A DNA stretch of 56,713 nucleotides from contig CASEIL010000012.1 of the NCBI GenBank assembly GCA_949288065.1, positions 1 to 56,713 of the forward strand, written 5' to 3'. The notes below the pieces were generated by a model. That model was not told the origin of the DNA and searched no databases. It was given only the letters and a program-made list of their open reading frames with translations. Below, piece after piece: positions 8,543 through 17,769 of this stretch. A program made the position numbers and the translations under genes. Each line of letters starts with the position of its first letter. Position 1 is the first letter of the stretch. Source of the DNA: an uncultured Phascolarctobacterium sp. (lineage in GTDB: Bacteria; Bacillota; Negativicutes; Acidaminococcales; Acidaminococcaceae).

Positions 8543-9959
8543 TTTGCCCATCCTTTCTTTCTATAAGCTCCATAACCAGCCACGCGCCTTGCGGCGGATT
8601 TTTCCAGCCCGCCTGCCGTTCGCCGGTTATCCATAAAATCTTATTACCTGCCGTTACCAGCATTTTTTTATCGCGCTCTGCGCGCGGGACTTTGGCGTCG
8701 ATAAAATAATCCTTCAATTTTTTGCTGCCCGCCGAACCGTAGGGGTAAAACCTGTCGCCGTTACGGCGCGTGCGTATGGTAATTTCTTCCCCCGCCAGCT
8801 CAAAAGGCACAGCGGCAATGTTTTTGGCAAGCCGCGGCATTTCCGCCTCAATGCTTAATTGCAATGCCCTGCCACCCGGCAGCTGAACTGTTAAGCCGCT
8901 GCCAATGTTTTTGGTTAAAACGGTAATAACGTCAAAGTTTTCAGTGACGCTGCCGTTAACAAAAGTAACAATTTCTTTTTGCGCACCGATATACAATTTG
9001 CCGTAGCTGTACGCAGCAGCCGTTTTACCCGGCAGCATTAACGCTTTGCCGCTGCTGGCGTTTTGCACCAGCTTTAACACCGCCTGCACATGTTCAAAAC
9101 CAAGTTCGCCGCCCGTTGCCCTTTCATCCCACATCAGGCGGATGACGCGCGTGCTTACAGCGGCAAACACTTTATTTAAGGCTTCCGCCCTGCAGCACAG
9201 CAGCGTGCCTTCCGTTTGAACAAACTTTTTATAAAACTCCTGCGCGTGGTAGTTGGCAAAATCATTATCTGCCCGTGTAAGCTGCGCCGTTTGCCCCAGC
9301 GCCGTTACCAGCTGCTGGTTAAATTTTTGCTCCAGATACGGCAGCAGTTCCTTGCGGATACGGTTGCGCGTGTAGTGCAAATCGCTGTTGGTGCTGTCCG
9401 TGCAGTAATCCAAACCTCGTGCCTCGCAGTAGGCTTCAATCTCGCTGCGGCGCACAAATAGCAGCGGGCGCAGCAGCCTGCCGCTTTGCACCTGCATACC
9501 GCCCAGCCCCGCCGTGCCGCTGCCGCGCAAAAGCTGCATCAGCACCGTTTCCGCCTGGTCGTCGGCGTGGTGCGCTGTCAGCAAAAAATCCGCTCCCAGC
9601 TCATCAACATACTGCCACAACTCGCGGTAGCGCAAACGCCGTGCTGCGTCCTCTACCGAAAGGCCTTGCGTTTGGGCATACTCGCCTGCTTTTATATGGC
9701 GGCAGGCAAATGCAATGCCGCGCTCTGCGCAAAACTTTTCCGTAAAGGCAGCGTCACGCAGCGCTTCCTCGCCGCGCAGGCCGTGTTCAACGTGCATAAC
9801 GGCAATTTTGTAGCCGCATTCGCCGCCAAGGTGCCGCACAGCGTCCGTTAAAGCAACGGAATCCGCGCCGCCGCTGCAAGCCACAACCACAAAGCTGCCC
9901 TGCGGCACATATTTTTTTATTTCCTTCAGCACTTTAGTTACAACAGCGCTGCCCGTCAT
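8535..9959 (-). CDS. tilS: tRNA(Ile)-lysidine synthetase
   Basis: Modifies C34 of the CAU-anticodon tRNA-Ile to lysidine so that it reads AUA; essential for decoding fidelity. The N-terminal PP-loop ATPase motif SGGADS is at residues 29-34. HVEHGLRGEEA and TAHHADDQAETVLMQLLRGSG follow as further family motifs. The C-terminal TilS domain has RTRRNGDRFYPYG and KKLKDYFID. At 474 aa it is the long, Bacillus-type form. It begins right after the terminator of the S1-domain gene. Confidence 0.94.
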   Translation of the reverse strand: MTGSAVVTKVLKEIKKYVPQGSFVVVACSGGADSVALTDAVRHLGGECGYKIAVMHVEHGLRGEEALRDAAFTEKFCAERGIAFACRHIKAGEYAQTQGLSVEDAARRLRYRELWQYVDELGADFLLTAHHADDQAETVLMQLLRGSGTAGLGGMQVQSGRLLRPLLFVRRSEIEAYCEARGLDYCTDSTNSDLHYTRNRIRKELLPYLEQKFNQQLVTALGQTAQLTRADNDFANYHAQEFYKKFVQTEGTLLCCRAEALNKVFAAVSTRVIRLMWDERATGGELGFEHVQAVLKLVQNASSGKALMLPGKTAAAYSYGKLYIGAQKEIVTFVNGSVTENFDVITVLTKNIGSGLTVQLPGGRALQLSIEAEMPRLAKNIAAVPFELAGEEITIRTRRNGDRFYPYGSAGSKKLKDYFIDAKVPRAERDKKMLVTAGNKILWITGERQAGWKNPPQGAWLVMELIERKDGQNA

Positions 9960-9973
9960 TTTAACTCCTTAAA

Positions 9974-10000
9974 ACAAAAAGGCACCCACTATGGAGTGCC
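9974..10000 (-). terminator. Terminator after the S1-domain gene
   Basis: GGCACTC/GGGTGCC hairpin followed on the minus strand by TTTTTGTTTT, between the S1-domain gene and tilS. Confidence 0.85.
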
Positions 10001-10009
10001 GTTGTGTTG

Positions 10010-10435
10010 TTATCTTTCACGGCTGGCACCGCGGCCGCCGCGTTTCGATTCCGTGTTGCGCTTCAGGTCCAGCAGCCTGTCATCGCTGTCTTTTAAGAAC
10101 TTGGACAATTTATCTTCAAAAGAAAGGGCCGGAGCCGGTTTAAAGCTGCGGCGCTCCGTATTTCCTGCCGGACGCTGCGGCTTGGGCTGCGGAGCCGGAG
10201 GCGGTGTAAGCTGTTTGATTGACAGGCCAATTTTGCCGCGCTCGTCAATAGATAAGACCTTAACCTTCACCTTATCCTTTTCCTTTAAGAAATCATGCAC
10301 ATCCTTCACATATACATTGGAAACTTCGGATATGTGAATAAGCCCTACCTTACCTTCAGGCAGCTGTACAAAGGCACCGAAATTAGTAATGCCTGTTACT
10401 TCGCCTTCAACTATTGCACCTACTTCAAGTGACAT
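10010..10435 (-). CDS. S1 RNA-binding domain protein (YabR/GSP13-like)
   Basis: A 141-aa protein with a single N-terminal S1 OB-fold (EVGAIVEGEVTGITNFGAFVQLPEGKVGLIHISE, about residues 3-75) and a basic, proline-rich tail (about 80-141) ending in an arginine/glycine-rich segment. Members of this family bind RNA and associate with ribosomes; the Bacillus homologue YabR lies at the same place, between divIC and tilS. The function here is inferred from the domain and synteny. It has its own promoter. Confidence 0.85.
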   Translation of the reverse strand: MSLEVGAIVEGEVTGITNFGAFVQLPEGKVGLIHISEVSNVYVKDVHDFLKEKDKVKVKVLSIDERGKIGLSIKQLTPPPAPQPKPQRPAGNTERRSFKPAPALSFEDKLSKFLKDSDDRLLDLKRNTESKRGGRGASRER

Positions 10436-10474
10436 AAAGCAGACGTTCCCCCTTAATTAACTTTATATACAAAC

Positions 10475-10504
10475 ATTATACCTTCCTTTTTAAAACAGTG
10501 TCAA
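10475..10504 (-). promoter_or_regulatory. Promoter of the S1-domain gene
   Basis: Perfect TTGACA (10499-10504), 18-nt spacer, perfect TATAAT (10475-10480) on the minus strand. Confidence 0.8.
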
Positions 10505-10514
10505 CCCAAAAATA

Positions 10515-10556
10515 AAAAACAGACGAACAATCATAAGATAATTCATCTGTTTTTTG
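10515..10556 (-). terminator. Terminator of divIC
   Basis: An imperfect long hairpin with AAAACAGA/TCTGTTTT arms ends in a T run on the minus strand. It overlaps the last codons of the divIC-like gene. Confidence 0.7.
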
Positions 10557-10878
10557 TTTCTGCGCCTGTATTTTCTTTCGTATTTTCTTTTTCATCGACG
10601 ATAAACAGCGGCACCTCATCCTTGCCGACCATGTTATGGTCCTCGCGCGCCAGCTTTTCGATGTACTTCAAATCGTCAAGGCGTTTTTTCTCGGCTTCCA
10701 GCTCCGCCTTGTCCTTTTTTAAATTTTCCACGCGCTGGGCCGTCGCTTCCAGCTCTTTGTTTACCTGGTAAATTTTATACTCCTGCCGTGCAATTATAAA
10801 ACCGCAAATGGCAAGTATAAACAGGCAAATCCACAAAAAATCGTGCCTGCTGCGTTTTTTTGTTCCCGGACGGGGCAT
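10543..10878 (-). CDS. divIC: Septum formation initiator, DivIC/FtsB family
   Basis: Small bitopic membrane protein of the divisome that pairs with FtsL/DivIB. The 111-aa sequence has a basic N-terminus, one membrane segment (about 13-30), a long coiled coil (about 33-72, rich in E, K and L), then the conserved YIEKLAREDHNMVGKDE segment and a charged tail. Position between HU/mazG and the S1/tilS genes matches divIC in Firmicutes. The start has AGGAGG 6 nt upstream. Confidence 0.88.
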   Translation of the reverse strand: MPRPGTKKRSRHDFLWICLFILAICGFIIARQEYKIYQVNKELEATAQRVENLKKDKAELEAEKKRLDDLKYIEKLAREDHNMVGKDEVPLFIVDEKENTKENTGAETKNR

Positions 10879-10905
10879 TGCTTCCTCCTTTCTTACGCCA
10901 ATAGC

Positions 10906-10931
10906 AAAAATACCGGGCTGTAATAGCCCGG
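10906..10931 (-). terminator. Terminator of hup
   Basis: CCGGGCT/AGCCCGG hairpin followed by TATTTTTG on the minus strand, between hup and the divIC-like gene. Confidence 0.88.
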
Positions 10932-10949
10932 CATCTTAAAAATATTAAA

Positions 10950-11228
10950 TTATTTAGCGTTAACCATGTCTTTGAAAGCTTTGCCTGCTTTAAAAGCCGG
11001 AACGGTAGCTGCCGGAATTTCAATTTCTTCGCCGCTCTGCGGGTTTTTGCCAACGCGGGCATTGCGTTTGCGTGCTTCAAAAGTGCCAAAGCCAATGAGC
11101 TGTACTTTTTCGTCTTTAGCAACTGCTTCTTTCACGGTTTCAATCAATGCGCCCAAAGCTTTTTCAGCGTCTTTTTTAGTCAAGCCGGTTTTTTCTGCTA
11201 CTGCAGCAATAAGTTCTGTTTTGTTCAC
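10950..11228 (-). CDS. hup: DNA-binding protein HU
   Basis: Nucleoid-associated histone-like protein that bends DNA. The 92-aa length and the sequence [34 protein letters not shown] and [13 protein letters not shown] are diagnostic. The start codon is GTG (11228) with AGGGGG 7 nt upstream. The 5' region is long (about 125 nt to a TATAAT at 11353-11358, weak -35) and contains a CTATGG/CCATAG pairing around an inner GCGC stem. In Bacillus-type gene order this slot holds yabO, yabP and yabQ. Confidence 0.96.
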   Translation of the reverse strand: MNKTELIAAVAEKTGLTKKDAEKALGALIETVKEAVAKDEKVQLIGFGTFEARKRNARVGKNPQSGEEIEIPAATVPAFKAGKAFKDMVNAK

Positions 11229-11362
11229 AGGAAATCCCCCTTAAAGGTTTTTTATTTTGTCTATGGCAGGGCGCGCCAGCTGCGCATAATCCACCCATAG
11301 CGTTTTATGTAATTGTTAGTTCGCTGTTAATTAAAATAATCCTGCCTGCGGTATTATAATTT

Positions 11363-12829
11363 TTAATTTTTTTCACAAGTTAACTCTAATTTTTTGGCTT
11401 CGTCCCAAAAAGCGTCCATCTCTTCAAGCGTAAAAGCCTGCCAGCCCTTGCCGGATTGTTCCACACGCTCTTCCACATGGCTGAAGCGTTTTACAAAACG
11501 GTTGTTGGCCATGTTTAAAGCCGTTTCGGGCTCCAGCCCGATATGTTTGGCATAAGCTGCAATGGCAAACAGCAAATCGCCCAGCTCGTGCTCCTGTTCT
11601 GCCTGCGTGCCGCTGGCAACCGCTTCTTTCAGCTCAGCCAGCTCTTCTGTGATTTTGTTCCACACGCCCTCGTTGTCGGGCCAGTCAAACCCAACCTTGG
11701 CAGCCTTGGAATTTAATTTATAGGCGCGCATCAGCGCAGGCTGGCCTTTTGTTACGCCGTCCAGCACATGGGTACGCTCGGTTTTCTCCTGCTGCTTAAT
11801 GGCTTCCCAGTTTTGCAGCACCTCGCCGCTTGTGCCAACCTCAATCGTGCCGTAAACGTGCGGATGGCGGCGGATGAGCTTTTCAACAATTTCGTCCACC
11901 ACATCCTGCATGGTAAACGCACCCTCTTCTTCCGCCAGACGAGCATGGAACACCACCTGCAAAAGCACGTCGCCCAGCTCTTCCTTCATGTTTTCGTAGT
12001 CAAGGTTGTCAATGGCTTCCAAAAGCTCGTAAACCTCTTCTATCAGGCTTTTGCGAATGCTGGCGTGGGTCTGCTCCATATCCCACGGGCAGCCGCCAGG
12101 CGAGCGCAATGTTGCCATGACGTCCGTCAACGGGCGCACATCCATTACGGAAGCGCCGCCCTCCTGCGCAGGCACAAACACGCTGGTTAAGTGGTCGATG
12201 TTGGGCTGGCGGTCCAGCTCATACAGCGGCACACTGCGGCACTCCTCATCCGGCAGGCCAAGGTTTCGTAAAAACCACACCGGCGTTTCATCGTCCAGCA
12301 CGTCCATCAGCGCCAGCTTAACGTCCGAAGCTACCAGCTGGCTGTACACCTGCGTTACCATCAGCGGGTATTTGCCGGCGTCGGCGAGCGCTTCAAAATC
12401 GCTGCTGTCAATAATTCTCAGCCCGGCAATGGGGTCAATGCCAAGCTCAACATACGCCAAATCCAAAAAGCTCATGGAAGGCAGAATTTTCAGCGCCACG
12501 CCGTTTGCCGCCGCACGCTCGCGCAACAGCACCACGGTGCGCTCCGCCACCAGCGGGCTGCCGGGCACGGCGTAAACAACGTCCTGCGTTTCAGCTTTTT
12601 GCAAAACAAAGTTTACAATGCTGTCGTATACGTCCTCAAACGAAGCGCCCTTTTCGTAAAAATCATCGCAGGCAATAAACTGCACATTCTCCTCCGCCAG
12701 CCTTGCCACGCTGGGGTGCACGGCGGTGCGCAAAATTACACATTCGCCGTTTTTTAAAAGCTCCATGGTTTCCACCGAAAGCTGACCGGCGCTGCCGGGA
12801 CCCAGGCCAACCACTGTTATTTTCTGCAT
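11363..12829 (-). CDS. mazG: YabN-type fusion: tetrapyrrole-methylase domain plus MazG NTP pyrophosphohydrolase
   Basis: MazG hydrolyses non-canonical or excess NTPs to NMP and PPi. The N-terminal ~220 residues are a SAM-dependent tetrapyrrole methylase-like domain (VVGLGPGSAGQL, YAVPGSP). The MazG part begins near CPWDMEQTHASI and contains EEVYELLEAI, EELGDVLLQVVFHA and a second EELAELKEA..ELGDLLFA repeat. This fusion is standard in Firmicutes (YabN); the role of the methylase half is not settled. ATG at 12829 has GGAGGT 7 nt upstream; a GTG at 12838 would overlap that site. It starts 5 nt after the flippase stop. Confidence 0.93.
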   Translation of the reverse strand: MQKITVVGLGPGSAGQLSVETMELLKNGECVILRTAVHPSVARLAEENVQFIACDDFYEKGASFEDVYDSIVNFVLQKAETQDVVYAVPGSPLVAERTVVLLRERAAANGVALKILPSMSFLDLAYVELGIDPIAGLRIIDSSDFEALADAGKYPLMVTQVYSQLVASDVKLALMDVLDDETPVWFLRNLGLPDEECRSVPLYELDRQPNIDHLTSVFVPAQEGGASVMDVRPLTDVMATLRSPGGCPWDMEQTHASIRKSLIEEVYELLEAIDNLDYENMKEELGDVLLQVVFHARLAEEEGAFTMQDVVDEIVEKLIRRHPHVYGTIEVGTSGEVLQNWEAIKQQEKTERTHVLDGVTKGQPALMRAYKLNSKAAKVGFDWPDNEGVWNKITEELAELKEAVASGTQAEQEHELGDLLFAIAAYAKHIGLEPETALNMANNRFVKRFSHVEERVEQSGKGWQAFTLEEMDAFWDEAKKLELTCEKN

Positions 12830-12834
12830 TGGTG

Positions 12835-14394
12835 TCACCTCCGTTTTATTTTAGAACCGATAAACGGTATTTTTTCCAAATCATCCCTGCTGACGGCTTT
12901 AAGCGCAAACAGCAGCACGGCGTACAGGGCTATGGCCGTAAAAATGGTAGCAATGGTTGCTACCGTGTTGCCAAACGCCGCGTTTAACAGGCTGTACACG
13001 GCACTTGCGCCCAGCGCCATTAAAAGCGTCGCCGCCGCCAGCTTGCCCAGCACTTTTATATCAAACGTAATGCCGTAGCGCAGCAAAAAAATGATATTCA
13101 GCGTTGCCGCGAGCCCAAAATTAATGTTGGAGGCCCACGCCGCGCCGACGATGTTCAGCGGCGTTACCGTCAAAAGCATCACTGCGCCGATTTTTACCAC
13201 CGCGCTAATCAGCATATTCCACATCGGTATCGCCGTGCGCCCAATGCCCTGCAGCATGCCCGTCGTTACCTGGTGGATGCCCAAAAGGCACGCCGAGGGC
13301 GCCAGATGGCGGATAGCCTCGCCCGCCTGCGGTGCGTTGTAAATCATCTGCGCTATCGGCATTGCCAGCACCCATAAGCCCGCTGCGGCGGGAAGGGTTA
13401 TTAAGCAGCAAATATTCATCGCCGTGCGCGATTTTCTGGTAATGGTTTCCCTGTCGCCCAGCGTAAACGCTTCCGAAATGGCTGGCACAATGCCTGCCGC
13501 CAGCGACAGCGTAACGATGGTTGCCATCATGACGAGCGGCATGCCCATACCGGTAAGGTAACCGAACAGCGTCGTTGCTTCTTCAATGGCGTAGCCGCTG
13601 GCATACAGGCAGTTGGGCACCAGCAGCATATCAATACTGCTGGTTACCGGCACCATAATATTGGCGCACGAAACAGGCAAAGCCAGAAGCGCCAGCCGTT
13701 TGGCAATGGCGGCGACAGATTCCGTCTGCTGCTGCACCAAATCTGTTTCGGTTTTAAAGCTTTTGCGCAGGCGGCGGTAAAAAAAGCTGAGCACAATAAG
13801 CCCAGTTACCGCGCCCGGCACAGCGCCGAAGGCTGCACCCGCAGCGGCGTATTCCAGCCCGTAAGGCAGCAAAAAGTACGCCAGCGCAATCATTGTTATC
13901 ACGCGCGTAAACTGCTCTAAAATCTGCGATACGGCAGGCGGCGTCATCATCTGATAACCCTGAAAATAGCCGCGGAAGCTGGCCAGAATGGTGGAAAAAA
14001 ACACGGCCGGCGTTAGGGCAACCAGCCCGTAATAAGCGCGCGGGTCACGCACAAAGCCGCTTTCCACCAGCCAGCCCGCGCCAAAATACAACAGCGCCGC
14101 AAAACATAAACCTGTTGCCACCATCAGCCCCAGCGAAATTTTAAACACTTTTTCCGCCGCTTTGTACTGCCCTTTGGCAACCTTTTCCGACACGATAATG
14201 GAAATGGCAATCGGTATGCCGGCGGAAGAAACGGAAAGCATCAGCAAAAACACAGGGTATGCCATCTGGTACAGGCCGATGCCTTCGCCGCCCAAAAAGC
14301 GCGACAGCAAAATGCGGTTGACCGAGCCTAAAATTTTTACCATTAAGCCCGCCATGGTTAAAATCATGGCGCCGCGCAAAAATTTATCTGCCAT
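12835..14394 (-). CDS. MOP-superfamily flippase, SpoVB/YabM/MurJ-like
   Basis: A 519-aa polytopic membrane protein with about 14 hydrophobic segments, of the polysaccharide/lipid-linked oligosaccharide transporter family. FLRGAMILTMAGLMVKILGSV at the start and SRFLGGEGIGLYQMAYP match the Firmicutes SpoVB/YabM group. The mfd - yabM - yabN(mazG) order matches Bacillus, which makes YabM the closest reference. A role in lipid II or polymer-precursor flipping is inferred from the family. Its stop codon lies within the mazG ribosome-binding region, suggesting coupling. Confidence 0.88.
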   Translation of the reverse strand: MADKFLRGAMILTMAGLMVKILGSVNRILLSRFLGGEGIGLYQMAYPVFLLMLSVSSAGIPIAISIIVSEKVAKGQYKAAEKVFKISLGLMVATGLCFAALLYFGAGWLVESGFVRDPRAYYGLVALTPAVFFSTILASFRGYFQGYQMMTPPAVSQILEQFTRVITMIALAYFLLPYGLEYAAAGAAFGAVPGAVTGLIVLSFFYRRLRKSFKTETDLVQQQTESVAAIAKRLALLALPVSCANIMVPVTSSIDMLLVPNCLYASGYAIEEATTLFGYLTGMGMPLVMMATIVTLSLAAGIVPAISEAFTLGDRETITRKSRTAMNICCLITLPAAAGLWVLAMPIAQMIYNAPQAGEAIRHLAPSACLLGIHQVTTGMLQGIGRTAIPMWNMLISAVVKIGAVMLLTVTPLNIVGAAWASNINFGLAATLNIIFLLRYGITFDIKVLGKLAAATLLMALGASAVYSLLNAAFGNTVATIATIFTAIALYAVLLFALKAVSRDDLEKIPFIGSKIKRR

Positions 14395-14418
14395 TTGCCG
14401 ATGCCTCCTTTCTTTTGG

Positions 14419-17400
14419 TTATTTCAAGCCTGCCAAAAGCGGCAGGTTCTTTTCGAGCCACGGCAGCGGCTCTGTTTTTAAAACATTCATGCGCACTAAA
14501 AGCTGCGGCTGCGCGCCGGTTTTCAGCTGCATGGCGTTGCGCCCGGCATTCAGCATTTTTACCAGCACCTCCGTATCCAACACGGCGTTTTCCGCAAAGG
14601 AAATACGCAGTTCGTTGCCACGGGTGCTGATGCCCAGAATGCGCATTTTACGGCACAAGCCGCGCACCGCCGCCACGCGCCACAGGTTGATAATTTCTTC
14701 CGGCGGCTCGCCGAAGCGGTCGGTAATTTCATCCAGCAAATCGTCCTTATCGGCGTAATCCAGCTCGGCAAAGCGGCGGTACAGTTCCAGCTTGTAGCGC
14801 GGGTCGCTGATATAAGTATCTGGTATATAGCCGTCCACGTTCAGCTCCACAATCGGGTCCGGCTCCGGCGCGCCTTTTTCCGCGCCGTTCTTTAAGCGCT
14901 TAATGGTGCTTTCCAGCATCTCGCAGTAAGCGGCAAAACCGATGCCCGCAATATGCCCGTGCTGCTGCGCACCCAGCAAATTACCCGCGCCGCGGATTTC
15001 CAAATCGCGCATAGCAATTTTAAATCCTGCGCCCAGCTCCGTAAAATCGCGGATGGCCTGCAAACGCTTTTCGGCAATTTCGCTGAGCTGCTTATTGCGG
15101 CGGTACACAAAGTATGCATACGCCAGCCGCGCCGAGCGGCCAACCCTGCCGCGCATCTGGTACAGCTGTGAAAGCCCGAAGTTTTCCGCACCGTCGATAA
15201 TAATGGTGTTGGCCAGCGGCACATCAAGGCCGTTTTCTATAATCGTCGTCGAAAGCAGTAAATCGCATTTGCCTTCGTAAAAATCAATCATTGCATCTTC
15301 CAGCATTTCCTCGCTCATGCGCCCGTGCGCGATGCGGATGCTGATGCCCGGCACCAGCTTGCGTATTTCCTCCGCAATGCGTTCCAGCCCGGTGATGCGG
15401 TTATGCACATAGTAAATTCTGCCGCCGCGGCGCAGCTCGCGCTCCAGCGCTTCCTTAATCATGCCGCTGTCGTATTCGGCAACATAGGTTTCCACAGGCA
15501 GCCTGTCCTCCGGCGGCGATTCGATAACGCTCATATCGCGCCCGTTAACCAGCGCCAAGTGTAGCGTGCGCGGTATCGGCGTTGCGGAAAGGCACAGCAC
15601 GTCGATGCCGGTTTTCCACTTTTTAATTTTTTCCTTCTGCGCCACGCCGAAGCGCTGCTCCTCATCAATTATAAGCAGCCCCAAATCGCGGAACACCACG
15701 TCCGATTGCAGCAGGCGGTGCGTGCCGATGAGAACATCGACATTGCCTTCTTCCAGCGCGCTTAAAATACGCTTTTGCTCTTTGGTGCTGGTAAAGCGGC
15801 TGATGCACTCCACGCGGATGCCGAATGGCTCCATGCGGTCACGGAAGGTCATAAAATGCTGCTGCGCCAGCACCGTTGTCGGCACCAACAGCGCCACCTG
15901 CTTGCTGTCCATCACAGCTTTAAACGCCGCGCGGATGGCAACCTCCGTTTTGCCGTAGCCAACGTCGCCGCAAAGCAGCCTGTCCATCGGCACCGGCTTT
16001 TCCATATCGGCTTTAATTTCGGCAATAGCCTTTAACTGGTCCGGCGTTTCCTCATACGGGAATTTTTCTTCAAATTCTTTCTGCCATTCGGTATCGGGCG
16101 CAAAAGCATGCCCCGGTACAATTTTACGCTGCGCGTACAGGCGCAAAAGCTCCTCCGCCAAAATGGTAATAGCTGCCTGTGCGCGTTTTTGCGTGCGGCT
16201 CCAGTCGCTGCCGCCCATTTTGCTCAGGCGCGGCGCCTGCCCTTCGTTGCCGATGTATTTGTGCAGCATGCCAACCTGCTCCACCGGCACATACAGCTTA
16301 TCGTCGCCCGCGTATTGCAGCAAAAGGTAGTCGCGGTGCCTGCCGTCAACTTCAACGTTTTCTACGCCAATGTAGCGGCCAATGCCGTGTACGGCGTGCA
16401 CAACGTAATCACCGGCTTTAATCTCCGAAAAATATTGCAGCTGCGCGCCCTTGTTTTTGCTGTGCAGGCGGCGTTTTTTCTGCATGCCGAAGATATCGCC
16501 CTCGGTTAGCAGCAGCCAGCCCTCGTTCCAGAAGCGGAAACCAGCCGCCAGCTCGCCGCTGATAACGCTGACGCTGCCCGGGTGCAGCAGCGGCGCTTTA
16601 TCAACAAATTCTGCCTCAATGCCCTTATTGCTCAGGGTATCGGCAATGCCGCGCGCCTTAATGCTGCTGCTCATCATTATCACGGGGCTGACGCCGTCCG
16701 CCAGCCAGCCGCGTAAATCGCTCGCTAAAAGCTCCGTATTGCGGTTATAGGGCGCAACCGTGCGCACCGGCATATTTATTTGCCGGTAATTTTTAAAGTA
16801 ATTGTGCTGCAGGGCAGCCATAGCCGTGGCCTTAGCACCGCCGCAGGCGGAAATAAGCTCCTCCGCTGTCCAAAGCTCTGCGGCGTAGGTTTTATTTTCG
16901 TTATAAATTTTTTCTGCCAAATCCCACAGGCGGGTCGGCTCATCCACAAACAGCAGCGTATTTTCGCCGGCGTAATCAAAAACGGAGGCGTTGTAGCCTT
17001 CTTCCGCGGCTTCCTCCAGCGGCACAATTTTTACGCGCTCCAAATTTTCCACGCTGCGCTGATTATCAAGGTTAAAACTGCGGATAGCGTCAATCGTATC
17101 GTCAAACCATTCAATACGCAGCGGCAGCTTGCTGTTAATGGGGAAAATATCTAAAATATCGCCGCGCACACAAAACTGGCCGATAGCGTCCACCTGCTGC
17201 GTGCGTTCATAACCGAAGGCGGCAAATTTTGCAATCAGCTCCTGCTGCTCGGTTACGCTGCCGCAGGTAATTTCCACGCCCTGCTGCGCTGCTTTTTTAT
17301 CCGGCAGCTTCTGCAAAAGAGCTTCCGCCGTTATAAACACTATGCCGCATTCCTCGCCGCGCAAAAAGCGCAGCGCCGCCACTCGCTCTGCCTGCACCTC

Positions 17401-17694
17401 GCGGCTTTTGGTTTCCGCCTGCACGCGCGGCAAATCGGCAGGGTACAGCTCGTACATCGGCAAATCGGGGTAAAACCAGTTTAAGCTGCGGCGGTATTCG
17501 CGTATTTCATCGCGCCCTGCAACAAGAAACGCCAAAGAGCCCTGTTCAGAAAAAATCCTGTCCAGAGCTGCCACAATAACCGGTTTTACCGGCCCGCTGA
17601 CGCCGTTTAAGCTTACGCCGCCGGTTTTTAACGCCGCTGCCGCGCTTTGCACCTCGCCAATGGCGGCAACATTATCAAGCAATAAGTTTTTCAT
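14419..17694 (-). CDS. mfd: Transcription-repair coupling factor Mfd
   Basis: Displaces RNA polymerase stalled at DNA lesions and recruits UvrA. The order of domains is: UvrB-like N-terminal module, RNA polymerase interaction domain (FSEIKAGDYVVHAVHGIGRYIG), superfamily 2 translocase with Walker A GDVGYGKTE, DEEQRFG box, SATPIPRTL and QMRGRVGRS, and the C-terminal TRCF domain. With ATG at 17694 (CAGGA 7 nt upstream) it is 1091 aa, a normal size; a TTG at 17709 would overlap that site. It is followed 24 nt later by the flippase gene. Confidence 0.97.
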   Translation of the reverse strand: MKNLLLDNVAAIGEVQSAAAALKTGGVSLNGVSGPVKPVIVAALDRIFSEQGSLAFLVAGRDEIREYRRSLNWFYPDLPMYELYPADLPRVQAETKSREVQAERVAALRFLRGEECGIVFITAEALLQKLPDKKAAQQGVEITCGSVTEQQELIAKFAAFGYERTQQVDAIGQFCVRGDILDIFPINSKLPLRIEWFDDTIDAIRSFNLDNQRSVENLERVKIVPLEEAAEEGYNASVFDYAGENTLLFVDEPTRLWDLAEKIYNENKTYAAELWTAEELISACGGAKATAMAALQHNYFKNYRQINMPVRTVAPYNRNTELLASDLRGWLADGVSPVIMMSSSIKARGIADTLSNKGIEAEFVDKAPLLHPGSVSVISGELAAGFRFWNEGWLLLTEGDIFGMQKKRRLHSKNKGAQLQYFSEIKAGDYVVHAVHGIGRYIGVENVEVDGRHRDYLLLQYAGDDKLYVPVEQVGMLHKYIGNEGQAPRLSKMGGSDWSRTQKRAQAAITILAEELLRLYAQRKIVPGHAFAPDTEWQKEFEEKFPYEETPDQLKAIAEIKADMEKPVPMDRLLCGDVGYGKTEVAIRAAFKAVMDSKQVALLVPTTVLAQQHFMTFRDRMEPFGIRVECISRFTSTKEQKRILSALEEGNVDVLIGTHRLLQSDVVFRDLGLLIIDEEQRFGVAQKEKIKKWKTGIDVLCLSATPIPRTLHLALVNGRDMSVIESPPEDRLPVETYVAEYDSGMIKEALERELRRGGRIYYVHNRITGLERIAEEIRKLVPGISIRIAHGRMSEEMLEDAMIDFYEGKCDLLLSTTIIENGLDVPLANTIIIDGAENFGLSQLYQMRGRVGRSARLAYAYFVYRRNKQLSEIAEKRLQAIRDFTELGAGFKIAMRDLEIRGAGNLLGAQQHGHIAGIGFAAYCEMLESTIKRLKNGAEKGAPEPDPIVELNVDGYIPDTYISDPRYKLELYRRFAELDYADKDDLLDEITDRFGEPPEEIINLWRVAAVRGLCRKMRILGISTRGNELRISFAENAVLDTEVLVKMLNAGRNAMQLKTGAQPQLLVRMNVLKTEPLPWLEKNLPLLAGLK

Positions 17695-17724
17695 AAACAA
17701 ATCCTGCAAAATATTAAAACGAAA

Positions 17725-17754
17725 CAGGGTTTCAGCGCTGAAGCCAAAACCCTG
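17725..17754 (-). terminator. Terminator of glpX
   Basis: CAGGGTTT/AAACCCTG arms enclosing an inner CTTCAGC-type pairing, followed by TTTCGTTTT on the minus strand. It lies between glpX and mfd. Confidence 0.7.
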
Positions 17755-17769
17755 CCAACAACCTAAAAA

